Below, one piece after another: positions 1-10,030 of a stretch of DNA of 45,190 nucleotides (positions are counted from its first letter, which is position 1; every line of letters starts with the position of its first letter). The position numbers were made by a program, and so were the translations under genes. The notes beneath the pieces are model-generated. The model had not been told where the DNA came from. It worked only from the letters and a program-made list of their open reading frames with translations, and did no database searches. Source of the DNA: Oscillospiraceae bacterium (lineage in GTDB: Bacteria; Bacillota; Clostridia; Oscillospirales; CAG-272); contig SVQM01000005.1 in NCBI GenBank assembly GCA_015065335.1, positions 1 through 45,190 on the forward strand. Reading direction: 5' to 3'.

Positions 1-1144
1 CAACGGAGCCGTCACAGCAAAGAGTTCCGAAGAGAAGGAGCTTCTTTATCTCATCACCGTTTGCAAAGCCGATCTTCTCATCCGCACCGGAATCGGTGAC
101 TGCACGGACAAGTGTCATACGGTTCTGAGTGAGCGTACCGGTCTTGTCTGAGCAGATAACAGATGCACTTCCCAGTGTCTCAACTGCGGGGAGACGGCGG
201 ATGATGGCATTTTTCTTCACCATCCTCTGCACGCCGATAGAAAGAACGATGGTAACGATGGCGGGAAGTCCCTCGGGAATAGCGGATACCGCAAGAGATA
301 CTGCGGTCATGAACATATGCATGGGATCAAGGTCATTCATGAGTCCCACAATGAAGATCACTGCGCATGCAAGAAGCGCAACGATACCAAGGTATGTGCC
401 GAGCTTTGAGAGCTTCTTCTGCAGAGGAGTGGACTCCTCCTTCTCGCCTGAGAGAAGTGTTGCGATCTTACCCATCTGAGTGTTCATTCCAGTCTGAGTA
501 ACAACGGCAGTAGCAGTACCGTAAGTAATGCTGCATCCCGAAAATACCATGTTTGTTCGGTCGCCGATGGGAGCCTTTTCATCCACAACGGCATCTGCGT
601 CCTTATCGGAGGGAACGGATTCTCCCGTAAGGGCGGATTCCTCGGATTTGAGGCTGACGCTGTGAAGAAGTCTTGCATCTGCAGGTACGAAATCTCCCGC
701 TTCAAGGCGGATGATATCACCGGGAACGAGAAGTGCCGCATCGATCACTTCCTCTGAGCCGTTACGGATAACCTTTGCATGGGGAGATGAGAGTCCCTTC
801 AGTGCATCGAGTGCACGTTCTGCACGGCTCTCCTGCACAACGCCCATTATTGCATTGAGCACCACGATAAGAAGGATCAGTGCAGGCTCAAAAAACTCCT
901 TGGGATTCCCTTCGTAAACTGCGATCCCGAAGGAGATACCTGCTGCGATCAGCAGAATGATTATCATTACGTCACGGAACTGCTCAAAGAATCTCTGAAG
1001 CATTGTCTTTTTCTTGCCCTCGGCAAGACGGTTCTCACCGTGAGTTTTCAGTCTCTCCTCTGCCTCAGCAGTACTGAGTCCTGTGTTCAGATCAGCTGAC
1101 AGCTCCTTCAGCACGGTGTCTTTGTTCTTTGAATGATGATCCAT
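1..1144 (-). CDS. P-type cation (calcium-type) transporting ATPase, N-terminal part, truncated by window edge
   Basis: Minus-strand frame open from ATG at 1144 (MDHHSKNKDTVLKELSADLNTGLSTAEAEERL...) to the window edge; motifs LTGES and SDKTGTLTQNRM, and PEGLPAIVTIVLSIGVQRM. Confidence 0.93.
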   Translation of the reverse strand, partial: MDHHSKNKDTVLKELSADLNTGLSTAEAEERLKTHGENRLAEGKKKTMLQRFFEQFRDVMIIILLIAAGISFGIAVYEGNPKEFFEPALILLIVVLNAIMGVVQESRAERALDALKGLSSPHAKVIRNGSEEVIDAALLVPGDIIRLEAGDFVPADARLLHSVSLKSEESALTGESVPSDKDADAVVDEKAPIGDRTNMVFSGCSITYGTATAVVTQTGMNTQMGKIATLLSGEKEESTPLQKKLSKLGTYLGIVALLACAVIFIVGLMNDLDPMHMFMTAVSLAVSAIPEGLPAIVTIVLSIGVQRMVKKNAIIRRLPAVETLGSASVICSDKTGTLTQNRMTLVRAVTDSGADEKIGFANGDEIKKLLLFGTLCCDGSV

Positions 1145-1355
1145 TTATAAAGCCTTTCTTATATGACGACAGCAAGACCGCAGATCGAAACGATTTGCGG
1201 TCACTTGACTGTGTAATAACATCATTATACTTTATATGTGTGAATAAATAAACGTATGATTATGAACAATAGAGAAACATTTGATTGAAAGGAAAACTAT
1301 ACCGAAAGATATATAAATATTGCATAAAATACATGATATTATTTTCAAATAAGTG

Positions 1356-1384
1356 TTGAAAACCATCTAAAGATTTGTTATAAT
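1356..1384 (+). promoter_or_regulatory. Sigma-A-type promoter for the dockerin/DUF4091 gene
   Basis: TTGAAA (1356-1361), 17-bp spacer, TATAAT (1379-1384). Confidence 0.6.
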
Positions 1385-1419
1385 GAAGCCGTTCATTAAG
1401 CACATGAAGGAGTTCAAAA

Positions 1420-3522
1420 ATGAAGAAATTTCTTACACTTGCGCTGACAGCGGCGATGCTCATGCAGGGTGCTGTATCGGCATTTGCGGATGATGTAGGG
1501 TTTGTCCTCGCTGAGGGTTCTCATCTCAAGGTCGAAAACGGCATCGTCGACATGATAGACGGTACCATCACCGTAGGTGAGCTGAAAGCTGAGTTTACGG
1601 GGGCAGTCGATGTCGCAGGAAAGGCTGATGATGCGGCTGTATGCGCCGATGATACAGTCACAGCAGGCGGCGAAACTGCAAAAGCTATCATCTGGGGCGA
1701 TGCATCAAAGGACGGCAAGATCACTCTTACGGATGCCACAAGAATGCTTCAGTCCATTGCGAAATGGAGTGTAGATATCTCCGAGATCGCAGGTGATGTT
1801 GACAGGAATGACAAGCTCACTCTTGCGGATGTTTCAAAGCTCCTTCAGAAGCTTGCCAAGTGGGATAACATCTCTCTCGGTAACGTAAGAATGGTTTTTG
1901 AAAACAAAGCAAACAAAATCGACGGTGAGGACAACACCATAAAGCTGTTCTTCACCAATATGATGGAGAAAAACGGGCGCAAGGATACTGCCTTCAACGG
2001 CAATTACTCATACAAGATGACCATGGGCAGAAACGAGACGGAGTCATGTCAGGTGCTCATGACCTCCGAAACTGAAAGAGAGGGGCTTTCTGCATCTCTG
2101 TCGGAATTTGTGTATGAGTACGGGGAGGCTGTGCTTGAGTCAAAGCTTGAGTGGATAAAGTATTATGATCACAACCTTGCATATCCCATTATGACCGACG
2201 AGTACAAGGGCAATTCCAACTGGCTGAACAGAGAAGGATGCGTAGTGTGGCACGACGATGAATATCCCGAGATCGTTCTGCCTATGGCTGACACCTTTGA
2301 GCTTGAGGCACAAAAGCTTCAGCATATGGTGATCTCCGTTACATCCACCAAGGATTCCCCTGCGGGAATGTACAAAGCGGTACTTGAGCTGAAGGATGAG
2401 GAGGGCAAGGTCGTAAAGAGCGTGCCGGTTTATGCATATGTTTGGGATTTCACACTTCCCGACGCTCCATACAGCGCATCTCTGTTCTGTACACAGTGGG
2501 AGAGTGGAAAAGACGGCAAGTACAGCTATAAGGACTACTATGACTATATGCTTGACAACAATCTCTCGAGCTATGTGCTTCCTTACGAAATAGACGAGCC
2601 TGAGGCTGAGGCTTATATGTCAGATCCCCGTGTAAGTGCATTCGTTATTGCGGGCACTGCTGAAAAGTACGGTGCGATCATGGGTGAGTCGGACGAGGAT
2701 ACAAAAAAGTATTTTGAGATAGTGCAGTCCAATCCCGAATGGGCTAAAAAGGGGCTGTTCTATTATACCGATGAGCCGTGGGGCGAAGGACTTCTTGAGG
2801 TAAAGACCACATACGAGCATCTTGTTGACGTGCTCGGTACCACCGAGGGTATCCGTAACATCACTCCTCTTGCGGGAAACAACACCTACGTTGACAAAGA
2901 TCACCAGAACCGAGGCATCGATCCCGTTGAGTATATCAAGGATTACATAAATGTATGGTGCACATCCTCAGCGGCATTCATGGATACCCTCAAGGGCGGA
3001 TATTTCACCACGAGACGTTCCCTCTCCATGTACGGAGAATTCCGTGAGAGAGCAGAAGCCTTCCGTGAGAGAGGCGATGAGATCTGGTGGTACACCTGCT
3101 GCGGTCCCGAGATCCCTTACACTAATCTGTTTACATGGTATCAGGGCGTTGTTATCCGTGATCTGTGGTGGCAGCAGTATATGAACGATGTCAACGGATT
3201 TTTGTATTACGGTACGGGTGTTCACTGGAATCAGATATCCAAGTACAGATTCAATATTTACAACGGTGACGGTGTGCTCATGTACCCCGGCGAATATTTC
3301 GGATGCGAAGGTCCCTGTGCATCATGGCGGCTTTATCAGGTGCGTGACGCCTATGACGATTTCGATTACCTCCGTATGGCGGAAGAGATCGTCGGACGTG
3401 AGAATGTTATGAAGATCGTATCAAAAGTGACTACCGGTATGCTGAACTACACCGAGGAATTCTCCGATCTTGAAGCAGCCCGTGCAGAGCTTATTCAGAT
3501 CTTGGTGAATGCTGATAAATAA
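1420..3522 (+). CDS. Secreted protein with dockerin-type EF-hand pair and DUF4091 (GH123-like) region
   Basis: Signal peptide MKKFLTLALTAAMLMQGAVSAFA; duplicated motif GDASKDGKITLTDATRMLQSIAKW / GDVDRNDKLTLADVSKLLQKLAKW; C-terminal region resembling DUF4091 (YTDEPWGEG..., WWYTCCGPE..., YRFNIYNGDGVLMYPG..., WRLYQVRDAYDDFDYL). Confidence 0.8.
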   Translation: MKKFLTLALTAAMLMQGAVSAFADDVGFVLAEGSHLKVENGIVDMIDGTITVGELKAEFTGAVDVAGKADDAAVCADDTVTAGGETAKAIIWGDASKDGKITLTDATRMLQSIAKWSVDISEIAGDVDRNDKLTLADVSKLLQKLAKWDNISLGNVRMVFENKANKIDGEDNTIKLFFTNMMEKNGRKDTAFNGNYSYKMTMGRNETESCQVLMTSETEREGLSASLSEFVYEYGEAVLESKLEWIKYYDHNLAYPIMTDEYKGNSNWLNREGCVVWHDDEYPEIVLPMADTFELEAQKLQHMVISVTSTKDSPAGMYKAVLELKDEEGKVVKSVPVYAYVWDFTLPDAPYSASLFCTQWESGKDGKYSYKDYYDYMLDNNLSSYVLPYEIDEPEAEAYMSDPRVSAFVIAGTAEKYGAIMGESDEDTKKYFEIVQSNPEWAKKGLFYYTDEPWGEGLLEVKTTYEHLVDVLGTTEGIRNITPLAGNNTYVDKDHQNRGIDPVEYIKDYINVWCTSSAAFMDTLKGGYFTTRRSLSMYGEFRERAEAFRERGDEIWWYTCCGPEIPYTNLFTWYQGVVIRDLWWQQYMNDVNGFLYYGTGVHWNQISKYRFNIYNGDGVLMYPGEYFGCEGPCASWRLYQVRDAYDDFDYLRMAEEIVGRENVMKIVSKVTTGMLNYTEEFSDLEAARAELIQILVNADK

Positions 3523-3547
3523 GGAACGAGAACGGAGTGACAGATTA

Positions 3548-3612
3548 CCACTTTCTTGTAAGAAAGTGGCGCAAAGAACTTCCGATTGTGTAGCCATATA
3601 GAGTTACCATAT
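3548..3612 (+). repeat. 3'-UTR structured repeat, copy 1 (family E)
   Basis: CCACTTTCTTGTAAGAAAGTGG hairpin followed by CGCAAAGAACTT...TGTAGCCATATAGAGTTACCATAT; related to 16364-16431(-), 35497-35561(+), 40852-40910(+). Confidence 0.65.
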
Positions 3613-3620
3613 TTACAAAC

Positions 3621-3650
3621 AAAAGGCTGTTCCCTCGGGAACAGCCTTTT
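3621..3650. terminator. Bidirectional intrinsic terminator
   Basis: AAAAGGCTGTTCCCTCGGGAACAGCCTTTT between convergent genes. Confidence 0.85.
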
Positions 3651-3664
3651 GAGTATAATTTTAA

Positions 3665-4738
3665 TTAAAGAAGAACTTCCTTGCCGGTCTTTGCGGACTC
3701 GTAGATAGCGGAAAGGATCTTGATCATGTTGAGGCCCTGCTCGGGTACGAAATCCTTCTCAGCATCACGGAGGATGATGGAGGTGAAGTGACGGAGAGCA
3801 GCATCGTGACCGTTGCCCATGTCGCTGAAGTGTCTGTCATCGGTAAGTCTGCCGTTTGCATCCTCGCCGTAGATCTCGCAGGAGCCGTCATCGTTCCAGT
3901 ATATACCCGCCTTGGTACCGCGAAGCTCAACGAATCTGGTCTCACGCTTGATGTTGGAAGCCCAGGAGAACTCGATCTGGAGGCAAGCGCCGTTGTCGAA
4001 GCGGATGAAGCCCATTGCCAGATCCTCTACGTCAAAGGTACCGCCGCTCTGTGCCTCACCGAATGCGGAGTGCTCGGAGTCGGACTCTGCGGTGTTCTCA
4101 GCAAACTTGTTGAAGGTGCATCCGGAAACGGATACGGGGGTGGGGTTGCCCATGAGCCAGATAGACAGGTCGATCATATGTACACCGAGGTCGATAAGGG
4201 GCCCGCCACCGGACTTAGCCTTGGTGGTGAACCAGCCGCCCTTGCCGGGGATTCCTCGACGGCGTATCCATCCGCAGCGTCCGCAGTAGATGTCGCCTGC
4301 GCCGCCGTTCTTGATGAACTCCTTCAGATACTTGGAGTTAGAGTAGTAACGGTTATTTCTCATAACCATGAGAACCTTGCCTGCCTTCTCGGAGGCTTCC
4401 TTCATCTTCATAGCCTCTTCAACGCTTACTGCATCAGGCTTCTCGGAGAATACGTGGAGGCCGTGCTCAAATGCGTATACTGCGATGATGGAGTGGAAGT
4501 CGTTGGGAGTACAGATATCGACTGCATCAAGCTCCATGGTGTCGATCATTTCCTTGAAATCGGTAAATCCCTTGGTCTCGCAACCGCGGTCAGCCCAATT
4601 CTTCAGGCAATTCTCAACCTTCTCGGGAACGATGTCACAAACCGCAACAAGCTCAACGTCAGGGTTGGAGATGTGACTTCCGTAGTGGTGTCCGCCCATA
4701 CCGCCAAGGCCTACAAGGCCGAGTCTGATTTTTTTCAT
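3665..4738 (-). CDS. Gfo/Idh/MocA family oxidoreductase
   Basis: MKKIRLGLVGLGGMGGHHYGSHI Rossmann start; FSEKPDAVSVEEA; GGGPLIDLGVHMIDLSIWLMGNP. Start chosen at 4738 rather than 4753. Confidence 0.92.
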   Translation of the reverse strand: MKKIRLGLVGLGGMGGHHYGSHISNPDVELVAVCDIVPEKVENCLKNWADRGCETKGFTDFKEMIDTMELDAVDICTPNDFHSIIAVYAFEHGLHVFSEKPDAVSVEEAMKMKEASEKAGKVLMVMRNNRYYSNSKYLKEFIKNGGAGDIYCGRCGWIRRRGIPGKGGWFTTKAKSGGGPLIDLGVHMIDLSIWLMGNPTPVSVSGCTFNKFAENTAESDSEHSAFGEAQSGGTFDVEDLAMGFIRFDNGACLQIEFSWASNIKRETRFVELRGTKAGIYWNDDGSCEIYGEDANGRLTDDRHFSDMGNGHDAALRHFTSIILRDAEKDFVPEQGLNMIKILSAIYESAKTGKEVLL

Positions 4739-4859
4739 TTTGGTATACCTCAATTTTCGATTATTGTCTGCACATGGTAGTTCCAGACTGTATATGAAAA
4801 TTGTAACATATTATTCCCCGTATCGCAAGAGGGTTTGTGGAATTTGTTGGGGGAATTTA

Positions 4860-4888
4860 TTGACTTAGGTATGTTTCCGTGCTACAAT
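4860..4888 (+). promoter_or_regulatory. Sigma-A-type promoter for the second Gfo/Idh/MocA gene
   Basis: TTGACT (4860-4865), 17-bp spacer, TACAAT (4883-4888). Confidence 0.55.
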
Positions 4889-4919
4889 AATGTCAATCCT
4901 AAATCCACCGGAGGAAACT

Positions 4920-5978
4920 ATGGCTATAAAAATTGCAATAATCGGATGCGGCTCTATCGGAGCATGCCACGCAAATGCTTATAATAAGCTCGGAGACAGA
5001 GTTGAGCTTGTCGCTTGCTGTGACCTTATTGAGGACAGAGCAAAGAGATATTCCGAGAATTACGGCTTTGGGAAATACTACACAGATATGCATAAGATGC
5101 TCGCAGAGTGTGAGATCGATGCAGTATCCGTATGCACATGGAATGCGGCTCACAAGGACTGCACCATTGCGGCACTTCGTGCAGGTGCGAACGTAATCTG
5201 CGAAAAGCCTATGGCGATGAACACCGCCGAGGCGGAGGAGATGAAGGCGGAGGCTGACAAGGCGGGAAAGCTCCTCATGATCGGATTCGTACGCCGCCAC
5301 GGCAATGATGCGGCAACAGCCCTTGACTTCATCGAAAAGGACTACCTCGGTGAGATCTATCACATGAAGGCGTCCTACATCCGCCGTGCAGGCTTCCCCG
5401 GAAACTGGTTCGGCGACAAGGAATATTCCGGCGGCGGTCCTCTCATCGATCTCGGTGTGCACATCATCGACCTGTGCCGCTATCTTGCGGGAAATCCGAG
5501 GCCTGTCACCGTATACGGTGTGACCTTTGAAAAGCTCGGCGCAAGAGATAACATCCGAGGAAACGTTCCCGCATGGCAGGCTGAGACTACTGTAAAGAAG
5601 CCGAAATTCAACGTTGAGGACATGGCACTGGCAACAATCCGCTTTGACAACGGAATGGTGCTCACCGCTGAGGCAAGCTTCAGCCTTCACGTGGAAAACG
5701 ATTATCAGAACATTGAGCTGTTCGGCACTAAGGCAGGGCTGAGGCTCTCTCCCTTTACGCTTTATTCCGAGTGCAACGATATGCTTGCAGATATAAAGAT
5801 CCGAGGAAACGTGGGCGAGGGTGACTTCTTCACCGCCGAGATCCGTAATTTCCTTGACGCATCCGAGGGCAAGGCTGTCTGCAAGGCTCCCGCAGAGGAC
5901 GGCGTTGAGCTGATGCGTATTCTCGATGCCATCTACGAATCTGCCGCTACAGGAAAGTCTGTGGATATTGTAAGATAA
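4920..5978 (+). CDS. Gfo/Idh/MocA family oxidoreductase
   Basis: MAIKIAIIGCGSIGACHANAY; CEKPMAMNTAEAEEM; GGGPLIDLGVHIIDLCRYLAGNPRPV; GGAGG upstream of ATG 4920. Confidence 0.93.
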   Translation: MAIKIAIIGCGSIGACHANAYNKLGDRVELVACCDLIEDRAKRYSENYGFGKYYTDMHKMLAECEIDAVSVCTWNAAHKDCTIAALRAGANVICEKPMAMNTAEAEEMKAEADKAGKLLMIGFVRRHGNDAATALDFIEKDYLGEIYHMKASYIRRAGFPGNWFGDKEYSGGGPLIDLGVHIIDLCRYLAGNPRPVTVYGVTFEKLGARDNIRGNVPAWQAETTVKKPKFNVEDMALATIRFDNGMVLTAEASFSLHVENDYQNIELFGTKAGLRLSPFTLYSECNDMLADIKIRGNVGEGDFFTAEIRNFLDASEGKAVCKAPAEDGVELMRILDAIYESAATGKSVDIVR

Positions 5979-6013
5979 AAAGCGTGGGAAACATCTGCTT
6001 TCCCGTTCCCCGG

Positions 6014-6042
6014 TTGACATATCCGCTTATTTGTGGTACAAT
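6014..6042 (+). promoter_or_regulatory. Sigma-A-type promoter
   Basis: TTGACA (6014-6019), 17-bp spacer, TACAAT (6037-6042). Confidence 0.65.
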
Positions 6043-6098
6043 AACCCATACGCACGGCGGATATTCGCCGAACGCCCCATAAGAAAGGTATTTCAGTT

Positions 6099-6491
6099 AT
6101 GAAAATAAGATTTATTGCGCTTGCGCTCGTGTTCGTTCTCACAGCAGGTATGCTCATTGCCTGCAGCAAGGATGACAATGGCGGAAAAAACGACGACGCA
6201 AAGGCTACAGGCAGTGAGTACACCGGAACAGGTGAGACTCTTGAGCTTCCCGAGGTTACATTCGATACCGCATCGGGAGATAAGCCCGACATCGATGCTT
6301 TCTACGAGGAGCAGTATAAGAATATGACTCCCGATGAGATCGCTCAGTTTGAGCAGGATCTTCGTGATCTCGGTATCACCAAAGAGGAGCTGTTCAATCT
6401 CATGTACTACTCCGATGCTCCCGAAACTGCAGCACCCGATGAGGAAACCTCATCCGGAGAGACCACTGCAGCGGAGACTTCCGCAAAATAA
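6099..6491 (+). CDS. Small putative lipoprotein
   Basis: MKIRFIALALVFVLTAGMLIACSKDD lipobox; C-terminal motif DEIAQFEQDLRDLGITKEELFNLM; Thr/Glu/Ala-rich tail. Confidence 0.75.
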   Translation: MKIRFIALALVFVLTAGMLIACSKDDNGGKNDDAKATGSEYTGTGETLELPEVTFDTASGDKPDIDAFYEEQYKNMTPDEIAQFEQDLRDLGITKEELFNLMYYSDAPETAAPDEETSSGETTAAETSAK

Positions 6492-6501
6492 ACGAATACA
6501 C

Positions 6502-6545
6502 AAAAAGCTGTCGGCATAAGATGACACTTATGCCGACAGCTTTTT
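6502..6545. terminator. Intrinsic terminator
   Basis: AAAAAGCTGTCGGCATAAGATGACACTTATGCCGACAGCTTTTT. Confidence 0.85.
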
Positions 6546-6682
6546 GCTTTTGCGGCACTATTTTTTCTGTAAAATTGTTAATTTCCGAAAAAATACTCTG
6601 TGTTCAAGAATTATTTATAAATATATGATAAAATGTAGAATAGAGTTTTATACCCAACGCCATAAGAAAGGGCAAACTGTAC

Positions 6683-7612
6683 ATGATAGAAATAAACGGA
6701 CTTGTAAAGCTGTACGGAAAAAAAGCCGCTGTGGATAACATCAGCTTCACCGTTGAAAAGGGTGAGATCGTGGGCTTTCTCGGCCCAAACGGTGCCGGAA
6801 AAAGTACAACTATGAATATTCTGACAGGATATCTCTCCTCCACCGAGGGAACTGCCAAGGTCGACGGGATCGATATTCTTGAGAATCCCATGGAGGCAAA
6901 AAAGCTCATCGGATTTCTTCCCGAGCAACCGCCTCTTTATCCCGATATGACTGTTGACGAATACCTGAGGTTCGTGTATGAGCTTCGTTCCTGCAAGCTC
7001 CCGAAGGAAGCACATCTCGCAGAGGTGTGCAAGGTAACACGCATCTCCGACGTGAGATCAAGAGTTATCGGAAATCTCTCGAAGGGCTACAGACAGCGTG
7101 TAGGTATCGCACAGGCTCTTGTGGGAAATCCCCCCGTCATCATCTTCGATGAGCCTACTGTCGGACTTGATCCCAAGCAGATCATTGAGATCCGTAATCT
7201 CATAAGAAATCTCGGAAAAAATCACACCGTCATCCTCTCCACTCATATCCTCTCGGAGGTACAGGCGGTCTGCGACCGTATCATTATCATCAAGGACGGT
7301 GAGATCGTCGCTGATGAAAAGACCGAGAATATCGCAAGGACCATGGATGACAGCCGCAAATTCACCGTGAAGATAAGCGGCCCTCAGAAAGAGGTACAGA
7401 AGCTCCTCTCCGAGGTGAACGGTATCGCAAGAGCTGAGGCTACGGGAGAGAGAGAGCTTGACAGCTACACTTACGTGATCGAATCCGAAAAGGGAGTCGA
7501 TCCGAGAAAGCCTCTGTTCTACGCAATGGCAAAAGCGGGATATCCCATCATCGGTATCGAAGCCGCTGCCGCTGCTCTTGAGGACGTATTTATAAGCCTT
7601 ACATCGAAATGA
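6683..7612 (+). CDS. ABC transporter ATP-binding protein (GldA-like)
   Basis: Walker A GPNGAGKSTT, signature LSKGYRQRVGIAQAL, Walker B VIIFDEPTVGLDP. Confidence 0.95.
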   Translation: MIEINGLVKLYGKKAAVDNISFTVEKGEIVGFLGPNGAGKSTTMNILTGYLSSTEGTAKVDGIDILENPMEAKKLIGFLPEQPPLYPDMTVDEYLRFVYELRSCKLPKEAHLAEVCKVTRISDVRSRVIGNLSKGYRQRVGIAQALVGNPPVIIFDEPTVGLDPKQIIEIRNLIRNLGKNHTVILSTHILSEVQAVCDRIIIIKDGEIVADEKTENIARTMDDSRKFTVKISGPQKEVQKLLSEVNGIARAEATGERELDSYTYVIESEKGVDPRKPLFYAMAKAGYPIIGIEAAAAALEDVFISLTSK

Positions 7613-7771
7613 TTTTTGCGGGGTCCCCCCACACCCCGTCAAGAAACTTCAAAAGCTTTTATATAAATATGTTTTATTTGAAGGTTTTGAGGGTTCAAAG
7701 GAAACTTTTTCTAAAGTTCCTTTTGCAGAGCACGAGACGGAGTCTCATAAATAAACAAAGGAGTAAAAATT

Positions 7772-8479
7772 ATGCTTGCCATATACAAGCGTGAAATGCG
7801 TTCGTATTTCACCACATCGGCTGGATATGTGTTTGCCGCACTGTTTCTCGCACTGTCCGGGATCCTTTTCGGACTTTTCACAATGAAATTCTATCAGACC
7901 ACTGACGTGTCAGCCTACTACCGTATGCTCATGTTTGCTTACGTTATCGTGATCCCCATGCTCACTATGAAGACCTTTGCCGAGGAGAGACGCACCAAAA
8001 CGGAGCAGCTCCTTCTGACAGCTCCCGTGAGCCTTTTCTCCATCGTTTTTGCAAAATTCCTTGCGGCATTCACCATGTTCATCGGAACTCTTGCAATCAC
8101 ATGGATATACATGATCCCTCTCGGCTTGTACGGCAAGCCTAACATGGGCAGAGTTTTCGGCTGTATGATCGCTGTTGCCCTTGTGGGAATGTGCTTTATC
8201 GCTATCGGAATATTCGTGTCCGCACTCACCGACAATCAGTTCACTGCAGTTATCGGTACAGTGGGTATTCTCGCAGTACTTCTCGGCGTTGCTATGCTCA
8301 ATTCCGTGATCGATTTCTACCCCATCCGTGTAGTTCTTTCCTTCTTCTCCATCTATTCAAGATACAGCTACTTTACTTACGGACTGTTCGACTATGCGGC
8401 AGCAGTTTACTACATTTCCGTCGCAGGCGTATTTCTGTTCCTTGCGGTACGTGTCTTTGAGAGACGCCGTTGGAGATAA
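7772..8479 (+). CDS. ABC-2 type permease (GldF-like)
   Basis: MLAIYKREMRSYFTTSAGYVFAALFLALSG, multiple TM segments, MLTMKTFAEERRTKTEQLLLTAPVS. Confidence 0.88.
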   Translation: MLAIYKREMRSYFTTSAGYVFAALFLALSGILFGLFTMKFYQTTDVSAYYRMLMFAYVIVIPMLTMKTFAEERRTKTEQLLLTAPVSLFSIVFAKFLAAFTMFIGTLAITWIYMIPLGLYGKPNMGRVFGCMIAVALVGMCFIAIGIFVSALTDNQFTAVIGTVGILAVLLGVAMLNSVIDFYPIRVVLSFFSIYSRYSYFTYGLFDYAAAVYYISVAGVFLFLAVRVFERRRWR

Positions 8480-8494
8480 AGAGGCCGGAGGTAT

Positions 8495-10009
8495 ATGAAA
8501 ATGAAAAAAAGCTTCTTTAAATCAAAGAGATTCAAATACGGTGTAGTTGCTCATGCAATTACGGCACTTACCATCGTTCTTGTAATCGTCCTGAACGTGG
8601 TATTCTCAAATCTTGCTTCAAGATTCCAGTGGTACACTGATATGACCTCCTCCGATCTCTTCTCCCTTTCCGATGAATTCAAGGAAATGCTGAAGGATAC
8701 GACGGAGGATGTCAGAATAATCTTCTGTGCAGACCCCGATGAGCTTATGGCAGATACCACCTATATGCAGTACATCTATAAAACTGCTGAGAATCTCGCT
8801 GCCGAGTTCGACAACATCACCGTAGAGTGTCATGATGTTATAAAAGAATACAATTTCTTTAAAAGATATGCAGACACTGCTGCATCACACATCTATACCA
8901 CATCGATAATCGTCGAAAGCGGAACTGAGTTCCGCCTTATGGCACCTGAGGCATTCTTCATCTTCGACACCGAGGACAGCTCCCGTGCATGGGCATACAA
9001 CGGCGAGAAGAAATTCGCCGCCGCTATCCTTCAGGTAACTGCATCCGAGATGCCTCTCGTTCTCTTCACATCCGAGCACGGTGAAACTCTTGCAAATGAC
9101 GCATCAGCTCTCGTAAACCTTTTCGTTGATGCAGGCTTTGCCGTTGATACCGTAAATCTTGCAAAAGAGGATATCCCCGAGGATTGCCGCATCGTGGTGA
9201 TCAACAATCCCAGATATGACTTCATCGGAATGGAAGCAGAGACTGAAAGTGTAAATGAGATCACCAAATTGGACAAATTCCTTGACGGACTTGGTGCACT
9301 TATGGTCTTTGAGGATCAGAGACATTCCGAAAATCTCGTAAATCTCAACGAATTCCTTGAAGAATGGGGAATCAGCTTTGAGCACGGTACTTATCTCAAG
9401 GACTATGAGCATTCAATGTCTATTGACGGTTCCACCATCGTCGCAGAGTACGAGACGCAGGGTATCGGTGCATCCATCTACATGGATATGTCAAACAATC
9501 TTGACACCATGCCCCGTACACTTTCCAAAAATTCCATGCCCGTGAACATCCTCTGGGAGGAGGATGCTCTCGAAAGCGGCACGAAGCAGGTGTTCTCTGT
9601 GCTTTCCTCTTATGATACGGCTGAGCTTATCAAGGACGGCAAGACAGACAGCACAGGCAGCCGTTCCCTCATGGCTATCGCAAGAGATAAGATAATCGTA
9701 AATAACGAAAACTCTCTCAACGCAGATTATATCTATTCCTACGTATTCGCAAGCGGCTCTCCCTCTTTTGTGGGCAACGATTACCTCACATCAAATTCCT
9801 ACGGAAATGCCGACATAATCTATGCGGCAATGCGTGCCGTGGGCAGAGAGAATCTTCTTGCAGATCTTAAATACAAGGCATTCGACGATACGGAGCTGAA
9901 CATCACCACTGCACAGTCAACAAGATGGATGATCACCTTCGCAGCACTTCCCCCTGCGATCATCGGTATTGCAGGAATAGCTGTCCGTATCAAGAGAAAA
10001 AATACCTGA
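8495..10009 (+). CDS. GldG-like ABC-associated protein
   Basis: N-terminal TM, WYTDMTSSDLFSLSDEFKEMLKD, extracytoplasmic region, C-terminal TM; operon position. Confidence 0.8.
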   Translation: MKMKKSFFKSKRFKYGVVAHAITALTIVLVIVLNVVFSNLASRFQWYTDMTSSDLFSLSDEFKEMLKDTTEDVRIIFCADPDELMADTTYMQYIYKTAENLAAEFDNITVECHDVIKEYNFFKRYADTAASHIYTTSIIVESGTEFRLMAPEAFFIFDTEDSSRAWAYNGEKKFAAAILQVTASEMPLVLFTSEHGETLANDASALVNLFVDAGFAVDTVNLAKEDIPEDCRIVVINNPRYDFIGMEAETESVNEITKLDKFLDGLGALMVFEDQRHSENLVNLNEFLEEWGISFEHGTYLKDYEHSMSIDGSTIVAEYETQGIGASIYMDMSNNLDTMPRTLSKNSMPVNILWEEDALESGTKQVFSVLSSYDTAELIKDGKTDSTGSRSLMAIARDKIIVNNENSLNADYIYSYVFASGSPSFVGNDYLTSNSYGNADIIYAAMRAVGRENLLADLKYKAFDDTELNITTAQSTRWMITFAALPPAIIGIAGIAVRIKRKNT

Positions 10010-10030
10010 TGCAGAGACGGAGATCTTTCA

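Noticed and set aside
3788-4780. 330-aa plus-strand ORF opposite the first Gfo/Idh/MocA gene
   Set aside because: Antisense shadow of a convincing oxidoreductase; no RBS and no recognisable domain.
4899-6020. 373-aa minus-strand ORF opposite the second Gfo/Idh/MocA gene
   Set aside because: Antisense shadow; Cys/His/Leu-rich composition typical of frame-shadow translation.
7058-7642. 194-aa minus-strand ORF opposite the ABC ATPase
   Set aside because: Antisense to a gene with all ABC motifs; low-complexity shadow.
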